Source: CALAED01 sp937891035
GTDB lineage: Bacteria > Actinomycetota > Actinomycetes > Streptosporangiales > Streptosporangiaceae
Direction: 5' to 3'
Length of the DNA: 24,601 bases
NCBI GenBank assembly: GCA_035642125.1
Contig: DASQSZ010000203.1
Coordinates: forward strand, 1 to 24,601
Positions 20,966 to 24,601 of the stretch are shown piece by piece. The position numbers and the translations under genes are program-made. Under the pieces are notes generated by a model that was not told where the DNA came from, searched no databases, and was given only the letters and a program-made list of their open reading frames with translations. The first letter of the stretch is position 1, and every line of letters begins with the position of its first letter.

Positions 20966-21169
20966 GTGTCTGAAGGCACCGTGAAGTGGTTCAACGCCGA
21001 AAAGGGCTTCGGTTTCATCGCGCCGGACGGCGGCGGCCCGGACGTATTCGTCCACTACTCGGCGATCCAAAGCAACGGCTACCGCAGCCTGGAGGAGGAC
21101 CAGCGCGTGTCCTTCACGGTCACGCAGGGCCCCAAGGGCCCGCAGGCCGACCAGGTCGCGCCGCTCTAA
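20966..21169 (+). CDS. cspA: Cold-shock protein, CspA family
   Basis: 67 residues, a single cold-shock domain: VKWFNAEKGFGFIAPDGG with RNP1 KGFGFI (about 13-18) and RNP2 VFVHY (27-31). These proteins bind single-stranded RNA or DNA and keep mRNA open in the cold or in growth transitions. GTG 20966 is chosen because the family always begins with (M/V)-x-x-G-T-V-K-W and GAAGGAGA is 5 bases upstream; the frame itself opens at 20930. A long leader with alternative hairpins precedes it and a very strong terminator hairpin follows. It is divergent from the T7SS-like unit. Confidence 0.95.
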   Translation: MSEGTVKWFNAEKGFGFIAPDGGGPDVFVHYSAIQSNGYRSLEEDQRVSFTVTQGPKGPQADQVAPL

Positions 21170-21222
21170 CGCTCCGTAAGGCCCGCCGGGTCTGTCAGCC
21201 CCGCCGGGTCCATCGGTCGTGA

Positions 21223-21266
21223 TATGGGCCGGTGCCATGTATATCGCTACATGGCACCGGCCCATA
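21223..21266. terminator. Perfect 19-bp-stem hairpin terminator after the cold-shock gene
   Basis: Arms 21223-21241 and 21248-21266 are perfect inverse complements of 19 bases with a 6-base loop (TATCGC), starting and ending TATGGGCC/GGCCCATA. GTCTTTGTTCT follows on the plus strand. It is 53 bases past the csp stop and 119 bases past the convergent LLM stop, and probably stops both. The stem is unusually long and free of mismatches for an intrinsic terminator. Confidence 0.7.
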
Positions 21267-21385
21267 GTCTTTGTTCTGGTATGGGAGGGGACGGGCAGGT
21301 CGGGCCACCGGCCGAGGTCGAGCCGGCCGAGCCCGGTCCGCGAGGTGACGCCCAGCCCGGCGACGTCGCGGTAGGGCGTCAAGCG

Positions 21386-22354
21386 TCAGGGCGCCAGCGC
21401 CTTGAGGGTGCGCTCGCCGCCCGGGTCGCCGGCGGTCGCCGGGACGATCGCGATCTCGTCGAGCCCGGCAGCGGCGTAGTCGGCGATGCGGGCCCGCACG
21501 GTCTCGGCCGGGCCGGCGAGGCCCACCTTGCTCGCCGCCTCCAGCGGCAGCGCGGTGAGCAGCTCTTTGGCGTCGGCGCCCGCCGCCGCCAGCTCGACGG
21601 CCTTGCCGAACCCGGCGGCGGTGAACATCTCGCCGTATCCGGCGACCTCCAGGTAGCCGACCAGGCTCCACATGATCTGCGCGTACGAATCCGGATCAGG
21701 GTCGACGGCCGCTGGGATCCAGGCGGCCAGCCGGGGCGCAGGCCGGCCCGCCCGCCGCGCCGCCGCGTCCAACTTCGTCCGGAACTCGGCGGCCAACTCG
21801 GGGGAGACGAGATCGAGCACCATCCGGTCCGCGTGCTCGGCCGCCACGGCGATGGCCCGGTCGCCGAATGCCGCGATCGTCATCGTCCCGCCGGGCGGCG
21901 CGCTCGGCGCCGCCAGCCGCAGCGCGTAGTGCGCCGACAGGATCTCACCGTCGAGATCGGCTCGCTCGCCGTCGAGCATGGTGCGTACCGCCCGCGCGCT
22001 CTCGCCAAGCGCGGTCACCGCCCGGCGGCGGGACCGGCCGTGCATACGCTCCACGACGCGGACGCTCGACGTGCCGAGCGCCACCCCCACCGGCCGGCGG
22101 ACGAGGGTGGCGAGCGAGCCCGTGGCCCGCGCGATAGTGGTCGGATCGCGGACCGTCACCGGGATCGGCCCGACGGTCATCGCGATCTGGTCGGTGGCCA
22201 GCCCGATCGCGGTGGCGAGCGAGAACGCGTCCCACACGAACCCCTCGCCGACCCACAGCTCGCGATAACCAAACCGATCAGCGAGTGACGCGGTGTGCAA
22301 GTCCTCTTCCGCGGGGCGTTCTGGCCGGCCGGCGACAACAACGCTGAGTTCCAT
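21386..22354 (-). CDS. LLM-class (F420- or flavin-dependent) oxidoreductase
   Basis: 322 residues from ATG 22354, with AAAGGA about 4 bases upstream; the frame can start at GTG 22372, but that is less well placed. The luciferase-like TIM-barrel pattern is clear: ASLADRFGYRELWVGEGF at the N-terminus, the strand VGPIPVTVRDPTTIARATGSLATL, VALGTSSVRVVERMHGR, and the C-terminal GLAGPAETVRARIADYAAAGLDEIAIVP. Actinobacterial members of this group mostly use coenzyme F420. Substrate unknown. A broken ABC transporter ATPase gene lies directly upstream on the same strand, and a divergent asparagine-synthetase-like gene further right. Confidence 0.85.
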   Translation of the reverse strand: MELSVVVAGRPERPAEEDLHTASLADRFGYRELWVGEGFVWDAFSLATAIGLATDQIAMTVGPIPVTVRDPTTIARATGSLATLVRRPVGVALGTSSVRVVERMHGRSRRRAVTALGESARAVRTMLDGERADLDGEILSAHYALRLAAPSAPPGGTMTIAAFGDRAIAVAAEHADRMVLDLVSPELAAEFRTKLDAAARRAGRPAPRLAAWIPAAVDPDPDSYAQIMWSLVGYLEVAGYGEMFTAAGFGKAVELAAAGADAKELLTALPLEAASKVGLAGPAETVRARIADYAAAGLDEIAIVPATAGDPGGERTLKALAP

Positions 22355-22381
22355 GAGATCCTTTTCTACCACCTGCCCGGT

Positions 22382-22548
22382 TCACGCCCGGGAGCGAAGG
22401 TCGTCGAGGTGGGCGGCCGCCTGGGTGCGGAAGAGCCCGGCGTAGACGCCGTCGGCCATCATCAGCTCGTCGTGATGCCCAGTCTCGGTGATCCTGCCCC
22501 GCTTGAGACATAGATCCGGTCGGCGGAGCGGACGTCGCCGACGTGCCC
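22382..22548 (-). pseudogene. Remnant of an ABC transporter ATPase (C-terminal end), frameshifted
   Basis: On the minus strand, from about 22548 the frame reads GHVGDVRSADRIYV, where the H matches the H-loop region (usually SHRxSTVRxADRI) of exporter-type ABC ATPases. After Val (22507-22509) one base is missing, and the next frame continues GRITETGHHDELMMADGVYA and onward, ending at TGA 22382-22384. That is the standard C-terminus of fused permease-ATPase exporters (GRIxExGxHxEL, then YAxLFRxQ). Restoring one base in 22499-22506 joins the frames. Walker A, the signature motif and Walker B are not found upstream, so the gene is truncated as well as frameshifted. It ends 28 bases before the LLM gene start, so it once preceded that gene. 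Confidence 0.75.
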
Positions 22549-23119
22549 GGCGGTGTCCGGGTCTTCGAATTCCATCAGCTCGGTCTCTCGGTGGTCACGG
22601 TGAGGGACGCCATGGCGTCGCGTTCGATGCCGAACCGGTGCACAGCACACCATTGACAAATGCCGGCGCCATGACGATAAGGGCGGATATTCCGGCGGCG
22701 GAAATATCGGGCCGGGTCCGCGCTCGCCGGCGCCGGAACCGATCAGGCCGGCCGCCGCTCGGTGCCCGCCGAGCGGCATGCCGGCAAGGCTGATCGCCTA
22801 TGCCACCTGCGGCATCATGGTGATCAGCACCCGTCGCCCGTCCGTTCGCCAGGCCAACGTGGCTCAAGAAGACCACCAATTGCTACATCTCGGGGAATCG
22901 CCGCCGCCATCGGTCGCTTCCCATTGTTTTTCCCCTTTTCTACGGGTCCGCTTAGGTCCGCGCGCCACCCCGATCCGGTGGCAGTGTGGTATGTCCGGCG
23001 GTGGATAAAGAGCGGGCGCGAATTTGTCTGTCCTTGGACAAGGTGAGCGGCCGGCGAGAAAGTTCCCATGGCATGGTGCGGTGCATGAGTTCCCGGATCA
23101 GGCACGTACGAGAGCTGCC
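22549..23119. other. Intergenic stretch, probably partly decayed
   Basis: About 570 bases between the ABC remnant and the right-edge gene. Open frames here look like noise, with stop codons in all frames and lower GC than the neighbours (AT-rich patches near 22880-22960). A tight inverted repeat TGTCC-TT-GGACA lies at 23029-23040. A 12-codon frame (ATG 23085) overlaps the start of the next gene by ATGA. The remainder may include eroded parts of the ABC transporter gene, but I cannot recognise them. Confidence 0.45.
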
Positions 23120-23123
23120 ATGA
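23085..23123 (+). other. 12-codon upstream frame overlapping the next start by ATGA
   Basis: ATG 23085 opens a 12-residue frame (MSSRIRHVRELP) whose TGA stop (23121-23123) overlaps ATG 23120 of the following gene. Such an overlap permits translational coupling. No ribosome binding site is visible for it, so it may be chance. Confidence 0.2.
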
Positions 23124-24601
23124 CCGAGGTCGAATCGCCGGTACGGGCCAGGCTTTGCCGGGCGGGCGGGACGACGATCGGTTTTGCCGGAATGGCCACG
23201 CCAGCGCGGCTGAAAGTCGAAACGGTGTGTTCCTGCGGCGGCCGCCACCCGGTCCCGGCCGGCGCGGTGGCGGCCGTCGGGCTGTTCACCGCGCCCGGGC
23301 GGCTCGCCCAGACGTGGGCGGACCCGGTCGCCGGCACGCTCGGCAGGGGCGCCCTGTCCCAGCCGCGACTGTTCTACTCGATCACTCAGGGCGCCGGCTC
23401 GGCCGACCGCGTCGTGCGCTTTTCGACCGATCTCGACGACCTGACCGGCGGCCGGCCAGCCGTCTGGCCCGCCGTCGTCGCCGCCACGCTCACAGGGCAG
23501 CCGCTGCCCATGCCGCTCACGCCGTACGAGGGAATCTTCCAACTGGCGTGCGGCACCACGCTGAGCACGTCAGGCGCTCGGGAGCGGTTGAGCCTGCACG
23601 AACTCGACCTCGCCGAACTGGTCGATCATGCCTCCCGGCTACTCGGCCGCCCCGCCGACCCGCGTGAGCTGATCCGCCGGGCGCTGCGGCATGCCGTCGT
23701 CGACGTTCTCGACAGCGCGGGGGCCGCCGACGGGCTGATCGGCGATGGCGGCGGGCTCGGCGCGGCGGCGCTGGGCACGTCAGCTTCGGCGCGGCTGCGG
23801 GGGCTCCATGTGCATGTGGACGTTCCGGTGCTGAGCCGCCGCCGCGAGCGGTTGCCGACGGACACGATCATCCTCGACGGCACGGCGCACTGGCGGCGCA
23901 CCTGCGACGGCCCGCAGTACGGCTTCCCGCACGACACCGACCCCTGGCCGCCCGCCGCAGGCCTGCTCACCGCGGCGGGGCTTCCGGCCCTTCCGCTGCT
24001 CAGCGGGGCCGGTCTGGTCGCGATGCTGGCCGGCGCGCCGCCGAAGGCAGGGTGGCTGCGGACCGGTTGGCTGCAGCTGACGACGGCGTCGCCGTTCCCC
24101 GTGCTGTTCGGCAAGCCCGGGTGGCGGGCCTGGCATCCGCCCCGCGCCGCCGATCCGCCGGCGCCCGAGCACGGGGCTCACGATGATCACGATGATCACG
24201 CTGGACCCGGCGCGACCCGTCCCGGCGCGTGGATCTCGGCAGCGGCCGGGCCGGCCGGCGCCGCCGTCACCTCGGGGCTTACGACGAGTCATTTGATTCC
24301 CATCGGGGACGATCCCGCCGACGTGGTGCCCGGGGCCGCGGCCGTCCAGGCCGTCATCGAGGGCATCGAACGCGTGCCGCCGCCGGCTCCCGGCGATCCA
24401 CGGGTGGCTCCGGTGCTGGTCTGCGCGCACCCGGTCGTGCTCGGCGCCGCGGTGCTCTTGGCCAAGCACGGACGGCTGCGGGTTCGGCGCCGCGACGGCT
24501 ACCCGCGTACGGCGCCGCTGCTGCGCGCCCTGCTGCCGGGTGACTGGCGGCCGGCCGACGTGACGCCAGGCGAACGGGCCAGGCTGCTCGCCGCGTCGTT
24601 C
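23120..24601 (+). CDS. Divergent asparagine-synthetase-like protein, 3' end beyond the window
   Basis: The frame from ATG 23120 is open for 494 codons to the window edge, with strong third-position GC bias. I read it as a distant asparagine synthetase B-like protein. Residues 77-150 (ALSQPRLFYSI, then VVRFSTDLDDL, then LTPYEGIFQLACGTTL) follow the end of the glutaminase-like domain. DPRELIRRALRHAVVDVL (180-197) precedes the place of the SGGxDS pyrophosphate loop, which here is DGGGLGA (209-215). LPLLSGAGLVAMLAG (291-305) stands for LLSGxGGDExxGG. HPVVLGAAVLLA and PLLRALLPGDW (437-476) fit the C-terminal helices. The catalytic Asp and Ser residues are absent, so the ligase activity may be lost or changed. 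Such proteins act in RiPP (lasso) and beta-lactam pathways. GAGAG is 5 bases before the ATG. Confidence 0.5.
   Translation, partial: MTEVESPVRARLCRAGGTTIGFAGMATPARLKVETVCSCGGRHPVPAGAVAAVGLFTAPGRLAQTWADPVAGTLGRGALSQPRLFYSITQGAGSADRVVRFSTDLDDLTGGRPAVWPAVVAATLTGQPLPMPLTPYEGIFQLACGTTLSTSGARERLSLHELDLAELVDHASRLLGRPADPRELIRRALRHAVVDVLDSAGAADGLIGDGGGLGAAALGTSASARLRGLHVHVDVPVLSRRRERLPTDTIILDGTAHWRRTCDGPQYGFPHDTDPWPPAAGLLTAAGLPALPLLSGAGLVAMLAGAPPKAGWLRTGWLQLTTASPFPVLFGKPGWRAWHPPRAADPPAPEHGAHDDHDDHAGPGATRPGAWISAAAGPAGAAVTSGLTTSHLIPIGDDPADVVPGAAAVQAVIEGIERVPPPAPGDPRVAPVLVCAHPVVLGAAVLLAKHGRLRVRRRDGYPRTAPLLRALLPGDWRPADVTPGERARLLAASF
24179..24199 (+). repeat. 9-bp tandem repeat encoding an Asp/His run
   Basis: CACGATGAT occurs twice in tandem (24179-24187, 24188-24196), then CAC. 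In frame it gives HDDHDDH at residues 354-360 of the right-edge protein, a possible metal-binding or flexible linker segment inside a Pro/Ala/Gly-rich loop. Confidence 0.7.

Noticed and set aside
20816..21382. Minus-strand frame overlapping the cold-shock gene
   Set aside because: It runs through the perfect hairpin and opposite the conserved cold-shock domain; no recognisable protein features.
22762..23046. Possible small precursor peptide gene before the asparagine-synthetase-like gene
   Set aside because: Short frames here lack the leader pattern of lasso precursors (Thr two residues before the core), have no ribosome binding sites and show no coding bias.
1..24601. tRNA, rRNA, IS elements and CRISPR arrays
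   Set aside because: No tRNA-like cloverleaf, rRNA segment, transposase motif or regularly spaced identical repeats were seen by eye. A tRNA and repeat scan would confirm.

Overview
The window is high-GC DNA with actinobacterial codon use, GTG/TTG starts and actinobacterial families throughout: ECF sigma factor of the SigE type, QcrB with a PDWY motif, LAL-type LuxR regulator, F420-type LLM oxidoreductase, and type VII secretion-like small proteins. The gene set fits a filamentous actinomycete, perhaps Streptosporangiales; the order-level placement is inference. No rRNA, tRNA, IS element or CRISPR array is visible. Most of the DNA looks chromosomal, with a more accessory character towards the right end.

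Layout. Left (1-5.1 kb): a secreted RlpA-like double-psi beta-barrel protein (+); an alpha/beta hydrolase (-); an IclR regulator followed by an NAD(P)-dependent beta-hydroxyacid-type dehydrogenase (-); and a secreted, Pro-rich, membrane-anchored protein with a DUF11-like domain (+). Middle (5.1-17.4 kb): an unbroken run of minus-strand genes. In transcription order these are a patatin-like phospholipase, a secreted GH16-type glycosidase, a Nudix hydrolase, a short Rho, a SigE-like ECF sigma factor with its own intrinsic terminator, a second alpha/beta hydrolase, a 962-residue LAL regulator, and a two-gene unit of a glutamate-cysteine ligase family protein plus a full-length cytochrome b (QcrB) with no qcrA or qcrC nearby. 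A good sigma-B-like promoter (GTCT-N14-GGGTAT) precedes that last pair.

Right (17.6-24.6 kb): a YbaB/EbfC-like protein (+) converges on a three-gene minus-strand unit made of an EspC/WXG100-like 100-mer with a YxxxE motif, a 393-residue protein (WXG-like helices, membrane segments, Gly-rich C-terminus) and a DUF3592-like membrane protein. These look like type VII secretion clients without a secretion machine. A cold-shock protein with a long leader follows, then a perfect 19-bp-stem terminator, an LLM oxidoreductase, a frameshifted remnant of an ABC transporter ATPase, and a gene open to the window edge. That last gene reads as a divergent asparagine-synthetase-like protein whose ATP-pyrophosphatase motif is degenerate.

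Most worth checking: the short Rho beside an orphan SigE; the exactly 10-bp-phased GAA repeat array upstream of the LAL regulator; the stress-type promoter driving ligase plus orphan QcrB; the T7SS-like client locus; the possible SD-sequestering switch in the csp leader; and the decayed ABC exporter next to the asparagine-synthetase-like gene, which could be part of a peptide-modification cluster.
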